Of a stretch of 64,000 bases of DNA, positions 25,236 through 33,336 are shown in pieces (the first letter of the stretch is position 1; each line of letters starts with the position of its first letter). The position numbers and the translations under genes were made by a program. The notes below the pieces were generated by a model. That model had not been told where the DNA came from. It saw only the letters and a program-made list of their open reading frames with translations, and did no database searches. The DNA lies in assembly GCF_001424755.1 (NCBI RefSeq), contig NZ_LMRF01000005.1, positions 206,797-270,796 of the forward strand, written 5' to 3'. The DNA is from Marmoricola sp. Leaf446 (GTDB taxonomy: Bacteria; Actinomycetota; Actinomycetes; Propionibacteriales; Nocardioidaceae).

Positions 25236-25322
25236 GTCGAGGAGGTCGCCCCGCGACCGTCACGAGACCCGGTGCCCGGGTGGCGGCGGGTCTCGTGACA
25301 GGACTTCGTCCTTCCTCGACCA
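25234..25322. repeat. Nested inverted repeats between the two 109-bp copies
   Basis: Outer arms TGGTCGAGGA (25234-25243) and TCCTCGACCA (25313-25322) enclose inner arms GTCACGAGACCCG (25259-25271) and CGGGTCTCGTGAC (25287-25299). Both pairs are perfect. The whole spacer between the direct repeats is therefore itself a palindromic element. Confidence 0.75.
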
Positions 25323-25333
25323 GCCGGGGCGGC

Positions 25334-25442
25334 GCGACCAGCGACCCACCCGAACGACGATCAGTTGGGCGGAGACCCGGGCACCCCAGGCTGGGACGAC
25401 GTCGGACCGCTCGCGAACTGATCGTCGTTAGGGCGGCGGGTG
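25334..25442. repeat. 109-bp direct repeat, copy 2
   Basis: Copy 2 of the 109-bp unit, differing from copy 1 at a handful of positions. Its palindromic arms are 25349-25366 and 25416-25433 with a single mismatch. It ends 43 bp before the operator-like dyads of the MAA operon. Confidence 0.8.
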
Positions 25443-25484
25443 ACCGGGGCCACGCCCACCTCACCCTTTCGGTGGTGGTGGAAG

Positions 25485-25534
25485 TTCAACAGCATGTTGA
25501 AGTATGTTCTGGGTAACCACTGATTACTTCAACA
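25485..25534 (+). promoter_or_regulatory. Palindromic operator/promoter region of the MAA operon
   Basis: TTCAACA-GCA-TGTTGAA (25485-25501) is a perfect 7-bp dyad. Its right half extends to TGTTGAAGTA (25495-25504), which pairs perfectly with TACTTCAACA (25525-25534). Three TTCAACA half-sites thus occur within 50 bp, 46-95 bp upstream of the first gene. The AT-rich patch stands out against the surrounding sequence and is the likely promoter. No regulator gene is adjacent. Confidence 0.7.
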
Positions 25535-25579
25535 AGCTGGTCGCACGGGCGGTCGGCACCCACCACGAGGAGCACCCCC

Positions 25580-26248
25580 ATGGCCGCCATCCTGTTCGGT
25601 TCGATCAGCAGTGTCGCCGACACCTCCGAGCTGCAGCGCGAGTCCTTCAACGAGGCGTTCGCCCAGCACGGTCTCGACTGGCGCTGGGAGCACGACGACT
25701 ACGTCGCGATGCTCGAGTCCAGCGGCGGGGCCGACCGCGTCGCGGCGTACGCGAAGGAGCGCGGCGAGGAGGTCGACGCCCAGGCCGTGCACGCCACCAA
25801 GTCCTCGATCTTCCAGGACAAGCTGATCAGCGAAGGCGTGGAGCCCCGCCCCGGCGTCGTGGAGACCATCGAGGCCGCGCACCGCGAGGGCCTCAAGGTC
25901 GGCCTGGTCACCACCACCAGCCCCGACAACATCGACGCCCTGGTCACCGCGCTGCGTCCCCACGTCGACCTGCGCGGCTTCGACGTCGTCGTCGACGTCA
26001 CCCAGGTCGAGCAGCCCAAGCCCGACCGCGACGCCTATGCCTTCGCCCTCGACCGGCTCGACGAGCAGGCCGGTGCCTGCGTCGCGATCGAGGACAACCT
26101 CGGCGGCGTCCAGGCGGCCACCGCCGCCGGCGTGACCGTCATCGCCTTCCCCAACACCAACACCGCGGGCCACGACTTCGCCGGCGCGCACTCCCGCGTG
26201 GACAAGCTCGACGCCGCCGCCCTCGTCGGCCTGGCACAGAGCGCCTGA
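25580..26248 (+). CDS. HAD-like protein lacking the catalytic aspartates, first gene of the MAA operon
   Basis: A 222-residue protein with the HAD subfamily I fold (CbbY/beta-phosphoglucomutase-like, with helical cap). Motif I, normally FDxDGxxxDS, reads [11 protein letters not shown]: Gly7 and Ile9 replace the nucleophile and the acid/base aspartates. The other motifs are intact: LVTTTS (110-114), Lys147 in QPKPD and IEDNLGG (170-176, Asp172). A classical phosphatase mechanism is therefore impossible, yet the rest is well preserved, arguing for a binding, regulatory or structural role rather than decay. GAGGAG precedes the ATG. It is 41 bp from mysA. Confidence 0.85.
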   Translation: MAAILFGSISSVADTSELQRESFNEAFAQHGLDWRWEHDDYVAMLESSGGADRVAAYAKERGEEVDAQAVHATKSSIFQDKLISEGVEPRPGVVETIEAAHREGLKVGLVTTTSPDNIDALVTALRPHVDLRGFDVVVDVTQVEQPKPDRDAYAFALDRLDEQAGACVAIEDNLGGVQAATAAGVTVIAFPNTNTAGHDFAGAHSRVDKLDAAALVGLAQSA

Positions 26249-26289
26249 CCCACCCGGACCTCGATCCCAGACCCGAGAAGAGGAACCCC

Positions 26290-27501
26290 ATGTCCAGCGT
26301 GCACGCGACCCTCGAGGCCACCGACTCGGCCTTCCACGTCTCCGGCCGGGAGTCGATCGACTTCAGCCTGGTCTACAGCCGTGGCGTCTTCGACCTCGAC
26401 AACCCCGAGCTGGCCGACACCTACCGTGACTACGGCCGCTGCCTGGCCGTCGTCGACGAGCAGGTGAATGCGCTCCACGGCGAGCGGCTGACGGCGTACT
26501 TCGCCCATCACGGCATCGACCTCACCGTGTTCGCGATCAAGATCGGAGAGCAGCGCAAGACGCTCGCCACGGTCGAGAAGATCGTCGACGCCTTCGCCGA
26601 CTTCGGACTGCTGCGCAAGGAGCCGGTGCTGGTGATCGGCGGCGGGCTCACCACCGACGTCGCCGGGTTCGCCTGCGCGTCGTACCGCCGGAGCACCAAC
26701 TACATCCGCATCCCCACCACCCTGATCGGGCTCATCGACGCCAGCGTCTCGATCAAGGTCGCGGTCAACCACGGCAAGCACAAGAACCGGCTCGGCGCCT
26801 ACCACGCGTCGCAGAAGGTGCTGCTCGACTTCAGCCTGCTGGAGACCCTGCCCGAGGACCAGGTCCGCAACGGGATGGCCGAGCTCATCAAGATCGCGGT
26901 CGTGGCCAACGCCGACATCTTCGACCTGCTGGAGAAGTACGGCGAGGAGCTGCTGCGCACCCGCTTCGGCCACCTCGACGGCAACGACCAGCTGCGCGAG
27001 GTCGCCGACACGATCACCTACGAGGCGATCAGGACGATGCTCACCCTCGAGGTGCCCAACCTGCACGAGCTCGACCTTGACCGGGTGATCGCCTACGGCC
27101 ACACCTGGAGCCCGACGCTCGAGCTCACGCCCGAGGTGCCCTACTTCCACGGCCACGCCATCAACGTCGACATGGCGTTCTCGGCCTCGGTGGCCCACGA
27201 GCTGGGCTACGTCTCGGAGATCGAGCGCGACCGCATCCTCGGCGTGATGAGCAGCATCGGGCTCGCGCTCGACAGCCCGCACCTCACGCCCGAGCTGCTG
27301 CGCAAGGGCACCGAGTCGATCATGCAGACCCGCGACGGCCTGCTGCGCGCCGCGCTGCCGCAGCCGATCGGCACCTGCGTGTTCGCCAACGACCTCGATG
27401 CCGACCAGCTCGACGGCATGCTGACGCGTCACAAGGAGCTGGTGCGGGGCTACCCGCGCCAGGGCGAGGGCCAGGACATGTTCACCTCGCCGGCGGCATG
27501 A
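26290..27501 (+). CDS. mysA: Desmethyl-4-deoxygadusol synthase (sugar phosphate cyclase)
   Basis: A 403-residue dehydroquinate-synthase-fold cyclase. The NAD-binding and active-site stretch runs from [19 protein letters not shown] (116-134) to [20 protein letters not shown] (141-160). The metal ligands are Glu198 (GMAELIKIA), His271 (YGHTWSP) and His287 (HGHAINVD). The [10 protein letters not shown] and [12 protein letters not shown] stretches are typical of MAA-type cyclases rather than AroB. It should convert sedoheptulose 7-phosphate to desmethyl-4-deoxygadusol. The related 2-epi-5-epi-valiolone synthase activity is excluded mainly by context: the following O-methyltransferase and ligases are the MAA set. 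It overlaps mysB by 4 bp. Confidence 0.93.
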   Translation: MSSVHATLEATDSAFHVSGRESIDFSLVYSRGVFDLDNPELADTYRDYGRCLAVVDEQVNALHGERLTAYFAHHGIDLTVFAIKIGEQRKTLATVEKIVDAFADFGLLRKEPVLVIGGGLTTDVAGFACASYRRSTNYIRIPTTLIGLIDASVSIKVAVNHGKHKNRLGAYHASQKVLLDFSLLETLPEDQVRNGMAELIKIAVVANADIFDLLEKYGEELLRTRFGHLDGNDQLREVADTITYEAIRTMLTLEVPNLHELDLDRVIAYGHTWSPTLELTPEVPYFHGHAINVDMAFSASVAHELGYVSEIERDRILGVMSSIGLALDSPHLTPELLRKGTESIMQTRDGLLRAALPQPIGTCVFANDLDADQLDGMLTRHKELVRGYPRQGEGQDMFTSPAA

Positions 27502-28337
27502 CCACGACCCGCACCACCCCACGACCGGTCACGCCGCTGGCCATCCTCGCGGCGAGCCTCGACGACGTCGTGGCCCGTCTCGACGAGGCCGGGGCCGGTC
27601 CCGACGGCGTCGCGCTGGATCCCGCCCTGGGCTCGGAGATCCGGCGCGCCGCCGCCCTGGCCGCGGGCCTCGACCCCTACACCGCCGCCCTGTCCACTCC
27701 CGAGTCGCCCGCCCTCCGCGCATTGTCGGAGCGCACCGCGGCCGAGGACTGGGCGGGCGACGGCTCCGGGCTCGAGCAGGAGATGCTGTCGGGCCACCTG
27801 GAGGGCCAGCTGCTCAAGATGCTGGTGCACGTCACCCGCGCCCGGCAGGTGCTGGAGATCGGGATGTTCACCGGCTACTCCGCGCTGGCCATGGCCGAGG
27901 CCGTCCAGGAGGTCGCGGGCGAGGAGGGCGTGGTCGTCGCGTGCGAGATCGACGAACGCGTCGCGGCGCTGGCGCAGGAGTGCTTCGAGGCCTCCCCGGC
28001 CGGCGACCGGATCGACGTCCACGTCGGGCCGGCAATGGACACGCTCCACGCCCTCGCCGACGCGGGCGCGCGCTTCGACCTGGTGTTCCTCGACGCCGAC
28101 AAGGCGGGGTACGCCGACTACCTCCGCGCGCTGCTCGACACCGGCCTGCTCGCCCGCCGCGGGCTGCTGGTCGTCGACAACACGCTGATGCAGGGCCAGC
28201 CCTGGACCGGCGAGGCGACGCCCAACGGCGAGGCCATCGCGGCGTTCAACCAGGTCCTCGCCGACGACCCCCGGGTGGAGCAGGTCGTGCTGCCGGTCCG
28301 CGACGGCGTCACCCTCGTGCGCCGCACCGCCGGATGA
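27498..28337 (+). CDS. mysB: O-methyltransferase making 4-deoxygadusol
   Basis: A 279-residue class I SAM-dependent methyltransferase of the catechol/caffeoyl-CoA type. The SAM loop is [19 protein letters not shown] (about 117-135), followed by [13 protein letters not shown] (motif II) and [19 protein letters not shown] with acidic metal ligands. The N-terminal 90 residues form the helical cap typical of MysB. It methylates desmethyl-4-deoxygadusol to 4-deoxygadusol. It is bracketed by 4-bp overlaps with mysA and mysC. The first 12 residues are threonine- and proline-rich and probably disordered. Confidence 0.92.
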   Translation: MTTTRTTPRPVTPLAILAASLDDVVARLDEAGAGPDGVALDPALGSEIRRAAALAAGLDPYTAALSTPESPALRALSERTAAEDWAGDGSGLEQEMLSGHLEGQLLKMLVHVTRARQVLEIGMFTGYSALAMAEAVQEVAGEEGVVVACEIDERVAALAQECFEASPAGDRIDVHVGPAMDTLHALADAGARFDLVFLDADKAGYADYLRALLDTGLLARRGLLVVDNTLMQGQPWTGEATPNGEAIAAFNQVLADDPRVEQVVLPVRDGVTLVRRTAG

Positions 28338-29656
28338 CCCGCCTCGCCCACTCCGCCCGCACGCTCGGCGCGATGGGCCTGCTCGGTCTGGCGCTGCCGG
28401 TCAACGCCGCGCTGACCACGACCGCGCTGGTGCGCGGATGGGCTCGACCGGCGGCCTCCGCGGACCCCCGCCGGTCGAGCCCGTCGCGACCCCGCACCGT
28501 GATGGTGAGCGGCGGCAAGATGACCAAGGCGCTGGCGCTGTGCCGCGCCTTCCACGCCGCCGGTCACCGGGTCGTGCTGGTGGAGTCCGCGCGCTACCGG
28601 CTCACCGGGCACCGGTTCTCGCGCGCGGTCGACGCCTTCCACACCATCCCCGACGCCGGGTCACCCGACTACGCCGACGCCCTCGAGGCGATCGTCCGTG
28701 CCGAGGGCGTCGACGTCTACGTGCCCGTCTGCAGCCCCGCCTCGAGCATCGCCGACGCCCGGGCCAAGAAGCAGCTGGAGCAGGTCTGCGAGGTCGTGCA
28801 CCTCGACCCCGACCGGCTGGAGCTGGTCGACGACAAGTTCCGCTTCGCCCGGGCCGCGGCCGCGGCCGGGCTGGGGGTGCCGGACACGCACCTGGTCACC
28901 GACGCCCAGCAGGTCCTCGACCACGACTTCTCCGGCGCCACCCGGCCCTACATCCTCAAGTCCATCGCCTACGACCCCGTGCACCGGCTCGACCTGACCC
29001 GGCTGCCTCATCGCGACATGGAGGCCTTCGTGCGCTCGCTGCCCATCAGCGAGGCCAACCCGTGGATCCTCCAGGAGTTCGTCGAGGGCACGGAGTACTG
29101 CACCCACTCCACCGTCCGCGACGGCCGCCTCACCGTCTACTGCTGCTGCGAGTCCTCGGCCTTCCAGGTCAACTACGACCACGTCGAGCACCCCGGCATC
29201 CGCGCGTGGGTCGACACCTTCGTCGGCGAGGCGGGCCTGACCGGCCAGGTCTCGCTCGACTTCATCGTCGACGAGCACGACGAGGTGTTCGCGATCGAGT
29301 GCAACCCGCGCACCCACTCCGCCATCACGCTGCTCCACGACCACCCCGGCGTCGCCGCGGCCTACCTCGAGGACGACCCGGACGCCGAGGTCGTGGTGCC
29401 GACGGCGGCCGGCCGGCCGACGTACTGGACCTACCACGAGCTCTGGCGGCTGCTGGCCGAGCGCGGTCGCCGGGAGCGGCTGCGGGTGCTGCGCGAGGGC
29501 ACCGACGCGATCTTCGACTGGGACGACCCGCTGCCGTTCCTCGTGGAGCACCACGTGCAGGTGCCGTGGCTGCTGCTGCGCAGCCTGGTCGAGGGCCGGC
29601 CGTGGCTGCGCGTGGACTTCAACATCGGCAAGCTCGTGGAGGCCGGGGGTGACTGA
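28334..29656 (+). CDS. mysC: ATP-grasp ligase forming mycosporine-glycine
   Basis: A 440-residue ATP-grasp enzyme. There is a hydrophobic N-terminal segment (GAMGLLGLALPVNAALTTTALV, about 12-33), then a pre-ATP-grasp domain from TVMVSGGKMTKALALCRAF. ATP-grasp elements include YILKSIAYDP and ILQEFVEGTEYCTHS, and the magnesium ligands lie in FAIECNPRTHSAIT (about 325-338). MysC phosphorylates 4-deoxygadusol and couples glycine to give mycosporine-glycine. The extra hydrophobic N-terminus also occurs in cyanobacterial MysC and suggests membrane association. It shares a 4-bp overlap with mysB and an 8-bp overlap with mysD. Confidence 0.93.
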   Translation: MTRLAHSARTLGAMGLLGLALPVNAALTTTALVRGWARPAASADPRRSSPSRPRTVMVSGGKMTKALALCRAFHAAGHRVVLVESARYRLTGHRFSRAVDAFHTIPDAGSPDYADALEAIVRAEGVDVYVPVCSPASSIADARAKKQLEQVCEVVHLDPDRLELVDDKFRFARAAAAAGLGVPDTHLVTDAQQVLDHDFSGATRPYILKSIAYDPVHRLDLTRLPHRDMEAFVRSLPISEANPWILQEFVEGTEYCTHSTVRDGRLTVYCCCESSAFQVNYDHVEHPGIRAWVDTFVGEAGLTGQVSLDFIVDEHDEVFAIECNPRTHSAITLLHDHPGVAAAYLEDDPDAEVVVPTAAGRPTYWTYHELWRLLAERGRRERLRVLREGTDAIFDWDDPLPFLVEHHVQVPWLLLRSLVEGRPWLRVDFNIGKLVEAGGD

Positions 29657-30710
29657 GCGGACCGGACGCCTGCGCGTGCTCCACCTCGTCGGCTCCCCCA
29701 CGTCCCCGCAGATGGCCGAGCTCTCGCTGTTGTACGCCGCGGACTGCCTCGCCGCCACCCACGACCCCGAGCACCACGAGGTGCTCGTCGCCCACGTCTC
29801 GCCGGACGGCTCCTGGCGCTTCCCGGCCGACCTCGCGCCGGCCACCGTCGCCGCCGCCCCGGCGCTCGGCCTCGACGAGGCGCTGTCCCGGCTGCGCACG
29901 GAGGCCCCCGACGTCGCCGTGCCCCAGATGTTCTGCTTCGCCGGCATGACGACCTACCGTGCGCTGCTCGACCTGCTCGGCATCCCCTTCGTCGGCAACG
30001 CCCCCGACGTGATGGCCCTGACCGCCCACAAGGCCCGCGCCAAGGCCGTCGTCGCGGCCGCCGGCGTGCGGGTGCCGGCGGGCGAGGTGCTCGCGCCCGC
30101 GGAGCGGCCCACGGTCGGCCTCCCGGCGGTCGTGAAGCCGGTCGACGCCGACAACTCCTCGGGCGTCACGCTGGTGCGCGAGGCGTCGGAGTGGGACGTC
30201 GCGCTCGCGGCCGCCCGCGAGCACGGGCGCGACGTGCTGCTCGAGGAGTACGTCGAGCTCGGCCGCGAGGTCCGCTGCGGCGTCCTCGAGGTCGACGGCG
30301 AGCTGGTCGGCCTGCCCCTGGAGGAGTACGCCGTGGACCGCGACACCAAGCCGGTCCGCGACGCCTCCGACAAGCTGCGCCGCGACCCGACCGAGGACGG
30401 CGAGGGCAGCCTCGCCCTGGTGGCCAAGACCGAGGAGCACGCCTGGATCGTGGACCCGGCCGACCCGCTCACCGCGCGCGTCCACCGGGCGGCGTACGCC
30501 GCTCACCGTGCCCTGGGCTGTCGCGACTACAGCCTGTTCGACTTCCGGGTCGACGCCCACGGGGAGCCGTGGTTCCTCGAGGCCGGGCTCTACTGCTCCT
30601 ACGCCACCACCAGCGTCGTCGCCGTGATGGCCGCCGCCGCCGGTACCCCCCTGCCCGACCTGTTCCGCGCCGGCCTCGACCAGGCCCTGGCGCGGGGCGC
30701 CCACCGATGA
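29649..30710 (+). CDS. mysD: D-Ala-D-Ala-ligase-like enzyme forming disubstituted MAAs
   Basis: A 353-residue ATP-grasp ligase. The start is a GTG inside the end of mysC. FCFAGMTTYRALLDLLGIPFVGN is the N-terminal substrate region, LPAVVKPVDADNSSGVTLV and VLLEEYVELGREVRCGVL are ATP-binding elements, and WFLEAGLYCSYATTSVV is the magnesium loop. MysD-type enzymes add serine, threonine or alanine to mycosporine-glycine, giving shinorine, porphyra-334 or mycosporine-glycine-alanine. The alternative is an NRPS-like MysE, which is absent. The identity of the second amino acid cannot be read from the sequence. It ends 10 bp before the dioxygenase. Confidence 0.92.
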   Translation: MTERTGRLRVLHLVGSPTSPQMAELSLLYAADCLAATHDPEHHEVLVAHVSPDGSWRFPADLAPATVAAAPALGLDEALSRLRTEAPDVAVPQMFCFAGMTTYRALLDLLGIPFVGNAPDVMALTAHKARAKAVVAAAGVRVPAGEVLAPAERPTVGLPAVVKPVDADNSSGVTLVREASEWDVALAAAREHGRDVLLEEYVELGREVRCGVLEVDGELVGLPLEEYAVDRDTKPVRDASDKLRRDPTEDGEGSLALVAKTEEHAWIVDPADPLTARVHRAAYAAHRALGCRDYSLFDFRVDAHGEPWFLEAGLYCSYATTSVVAVMAAAAGTPLPDLFRAGLDQALARGAHR

Positions 30711-30720
30711 GGAGCACCCC

Positions 30721-31527
30721 ATGAGGACCACCGCCACCGAGCCCGTCGGCGTCGAGGTCACCGACCTCGACCTGCGCGAGGTCAGCGACGCCGAGGTCGA
30801 GCAGCTCCGGCTGCTGCTGGCCGAGCGCGGCGTCGCCGTCTTCCCCGGCCAGGACGTCGACGACGAGTCGTTCGTGGCGTTCCTGCGCCGCTTCGGCGAC
30901 CTCGCCTTCACGGTCGGCGAGACCCCGGTGGAGGGCTGCCCGGACCTCAACCTGATCAGCAACGTCGGGCGCACCACCCCGCCGCGCAGCCAGTTCCACG
31001 TCGACTCCAGCTACCTGCGCGTGCCGCCGGCGTACACCGCCCTGCGCACCGTCACCATCCCCGACGAGGGCGGCGAGACCCTGTTCACCAACCAGTACGT
31101 CGCCCACGACACGCTGCCCGCGGACCTGCGCGAGCAGCTCGAGGGCCGACGCATCACCCACGTCGTGACCGGGCTCGACCTCGACGACGACGAGGAGACC
31201 CAGGCCCAGCACCCGGTGTTCCGGCCGCACCCGGTGACCGGGCGTCCCGCGCTCTACCTCTCCACCGCCGCCCGCTGCGCCTCGATCAGCGGCATGGACG
31301 AGGCGGAGACGCAGGCGGTGGTGGCGCGGCTGCTCGAGCACTCCACCCGCCCGGAGAACACGTTGCGCCACGCCTGGTCGCCCGGCGACGTGGTGATGTG
31401 GGACAACGCCGTGGTGATGCACAAGGCCGACCACTCCGGCGTCGTGGGCGACCGCGTGATGCACCGCGGCATGGTCGCGGGGCACGGGTCGGAGGCCGGC
31501 TCCGGCGAGGACCACCCGGGCTGGTGA
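30721..31527 (+). CDS. mysH: Fe(II)/2-oxoglutarate dioxygenase of the TauD family, MysH-like
   Basis: A 268-residue TauD-fold enzyme. The iron ligands are His93 and Asp95 (QFHVDSSY) and His234 (VVMHKAD), and Arg245 or Arg249 is positioned for 2-oxoglutarate. GAGGAG precedes the ATG, 10 bp after mysD. In cyanobacteria MysH, an enzyme of this class at the end of MAA clusters, trims the glycine-derived group of disubstituted MAAs to give palythines. Position and family make the same role likely here; sequence-level orthology to MysH was not tested. It is the last gene of the operon, and 167 bp follow before the sigma factor. Confidence 0.8.
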   Translation: MRTTATEPVGVEVTDLDLREVSDAEVEQLRLLLAERGVAVFPGQDVDDESFVAFLRRFGDLAFTVGETPVEGCPDLNLISNVGRTTPPRSQFHVDSSYLRVPPAYTALRTVTIPDEGGETLFTNQYVAHDTLPADLREQLEGRRITHVVTGLDLDDDEETQAQHPVFRPHPVTGRPALYLSTAARCASISGMDEAETQAVVARLLEHSTRPENTLRHAWSPGDVVMWDNAVVMHKADHSGVVGDRVMHRGMVAGHGSEAGSGEDHPGW

Positions 31528-31694
31528 GCGCGCCCGACCCGGTGGCGCTCACCCCTACAGGTGGTTCTGCGCCCCAGGATTGCGCACCGCCCCCCTCCCA
31601 GGGTTACGTTGTAAGCCGGGCACCAGCCTGGAACCACAGGAATCGCTGTAGACACCGGCGACGTCTGAGACCGACACCCCTAAGCGGTGAGCTC

Positions 31695-32570
31695 ATGACC
31701 TCGCTCCTCCCCCAGCCCTCCACCTCGCCGGACGTCGCGGCAATCGCGACCACGACGCCGGACGACGTCCCCGTCGGTGCCGTCGCGCCCCCGCGCAACC
31801 GCCGCTCGCTGCGCACCTCCGAGCTCTTCGCCGAGCTCGCGGGCACCGACGACGAGGCCGAGCGCGCCCGGATCCTCGAGGCGGTCCTCGTCCTCAACAT
31901 CCCGGTCGCCGAGTCCATCGCGTCGCGCTACCGCGGCCGCGGCGTCGGCGACGACGACCTCGAGGGCGTGGCCCGGCTCGCGCTCGTCAAGGCCGTACGC
32001 CGCTACGACACCGGCTCGGGCCACGACTTCCTCTCCTTCGCGGTGCCGACCATCCGCGGCGAGATCAAGCGCTACTTCCGCGACTCCGGCTGGATGATCC
32101 GGCCGCCGCGCCGGATCCAGGAGGTCCAGGCCGGCATCGCCGCGGTCGAGAGCGAGCTGGGCGCCCGGCTCGGCACCTCGCCCCGGCCCAGCGAGCTGGC
32201 TGCGGCCCTCGAGGTCGACCTGAGCGACGTCGAGGAGGCGCTGGCCGCCCGCGGCTGCTTCGTCCCGGCGTCGCTGGACCGACCCGTCGGCGAGGCCGGC
32301 GAGATGCCGCTGGCCGACCTGCTGGGCGACGTCGACCCCGCGCAGGGCGCCGCCGAGGCGCGCGCGGTGCTGGGACCGCTGGTGAGCCGGCTCTCCGAGC
32401 GCGACCGGCGCGTCATCGAGCTGCGCTTCTTCTCCGGGCTCACCCAGCGCGAGATCGCCGAGGACATCGGGGTGACGCAGATGCAGGTCTCCCGCCTGCT
32501 GAGCCGGATCCTGCGCGACCTGCGCCGTGGTCTGGAGAGCGTCCCCGAGACCCTGGTCGAGGCCCGCTAG
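31695..32570 (+). CDS. RNA polymerase sigma factor, SigB/SigF/SigG family
   Basis: A 291-residue group 3 sigma factor. The N-terminal 45 residues are a variable, proline- and threonine-rich extension. Region 2 includes LNIPVAESIASRYRGRGV, DDLEGVARLALVKAVRRYD and FLSFAVPTIRGEIKRYFRD, and SGWMIRPPRRIQE is the family signature. Region 4 is LSERDRRVIELRFFSGLTQR with the HTH in EIAEDIGVTQMQVSRLLSRI. Such factors serve general stress, osmotic or light responses. No anti-sigma factor gene is adjacent. It lies directly after the MAA operon and before a GAF-ANTAR regulator, on the same strand. Confidence 0.93.
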   Translation: MTSLLPQPSTSPDVAAIATTTPDDVPVGAVAPPRNRRSLRTSELFAELAGTDDEAERARILEAVLVLNIPVAESIASRYRGRGVGDDDLEGVARLALVKAVRRYDTGSGHDFLSFAVPTIRGEIKRYFRDSGWMIRPPRRIQEVQAGIAAVESELGARLGTSPRPSELAAALEVDLSDVEEALAARGCFVPASLDRPVGEAGEMPLADLLGDVDPAQGAAEARAVLGPLVSRLSERDRRVIELRFFSGLTQREIAEDIGVTQMQVSRLLSRILRDLRRGLESVPETLVEAR

Positions 32571-32622
32571 CGTCGGAGGGCACGACACCGGGCGCACCGC
32601 GCCCCCACCACCGAGGAGCGAC

Positions 32623-33336
32623 ATGGCAGCCGAGCCCGGACCCGACCTCGCGCGTCTGCTGGCCCGCGTCAGCCGCGAGCTGATGGAGGGCCCCGAGGAC
32701 GAGTCCGCCGCCTCCCGGGCCGCGCGCCGGGCGCTCGACGTCGTGCCCGCCGCCGAGCACTGCAGCATCACGCTGCGCCGTCGCGGCGACCGTGTCGAGA
32801 CGGTGGCGGCGACCTCGGTGCTGGCCGAGACCTGCGACGGCTTCCAGTACGACCTGGGCGAGGGGCCGTGCCTGGAGTCGGTCTGGGGGGACGAGGTGCA
32901 CGTCAGCGACGACCTGCGCCGCGACGAGCGCTGGCCCCGGTGGTGCGCCCGGGTGGCCGAGTCGGGCGTCGGGTCGGTGCTCGCCGTACGCCTGGCCACC
33001 GAGCGCCGCACCATCGGCGCGCTCAACCTGTACGCCGAGCCGACCCACGCCTTCCGCGACCAGGACCGCGACGTCGCGCTGCTCTACGCCGTCCACGCCG
33101 CCAACGCCATCAGCTCCGCCGACGCCGTCGAGGGGCTCACCACCGCCATGGCCAGCCGCCACCTCATCGGCGTGGCCCAGGGCATCCTGATGCACCGCTA
33201 CGACCTCGGGCTGGAGCAAGCCTTCGAGGTGCTGCGCCGCTACTCCAGCCACGAGAACCTCAAGCTGCGCGACCTCGCCCGCACCGTGGTCGAGCGCGGC
33301 GACCTGCCGGCCCCCGACGCCGCCGGTCCGCACTAG
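32623..33336 (+). CDS. GAF-ANTAR domain RNA-binding antiterminator
   Basis: A 237-residue protein. Residues 15-160 form a GAF domain (HCSITLRRRGDRVETVAATS, YDLGEGPCLESVW, AVRLATERRTIGALNLYAE). The C-terminal 60 residues form an ANTAR domain with the conserved pattern AMASRHLIGVAQGILMHRYD, AFEVLRRYSSHENLKLRDLA. ANTAR domains bind paired RNA hexaloops to prevent termination. The GAF pocket would sense a ligand or redox state. GAGGAG precedes the ATG. The stop codon shares a CTAG with the stop of the convergent oxidoreductase gene. Confidence 0.92.
   Translation: MAAEPGPDLARLLARVSRELMEGPEDESAASRAARRALDVVPAAEHCSITLRRRGDRVETVAATSVLAETCDGFQYDLGEGPCLESVWGDEVHVSDDLRRDERWPRWCARVAESGVGSVLAVRLATERRTIGALNLYAEPTHAFRDQDRDVALLYAVHAANAISSADAVEGLTTAMASRHLIGVAQGILMHRYDLGLEQAFEVLRRYSSHENLKLRDLARTVVERGDLPAPDAAGPH

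Noticed and set aside
25127-25442. Repeats considered as a CRISPR array
   Set aside because: Only two copies of a 109-bp unit with one 98-bp spacer that is itself palindromic, and no cas genes.
26290-27501. 3-dehydroquinate synthase (aroB) or valiolone synthase
   Set aside because: The following O-methyltransferase and two ATP-grasp ligases are the MAA set, and the HGHAINVD and YGHTWSP blocks fit MAA-type cyclases better.
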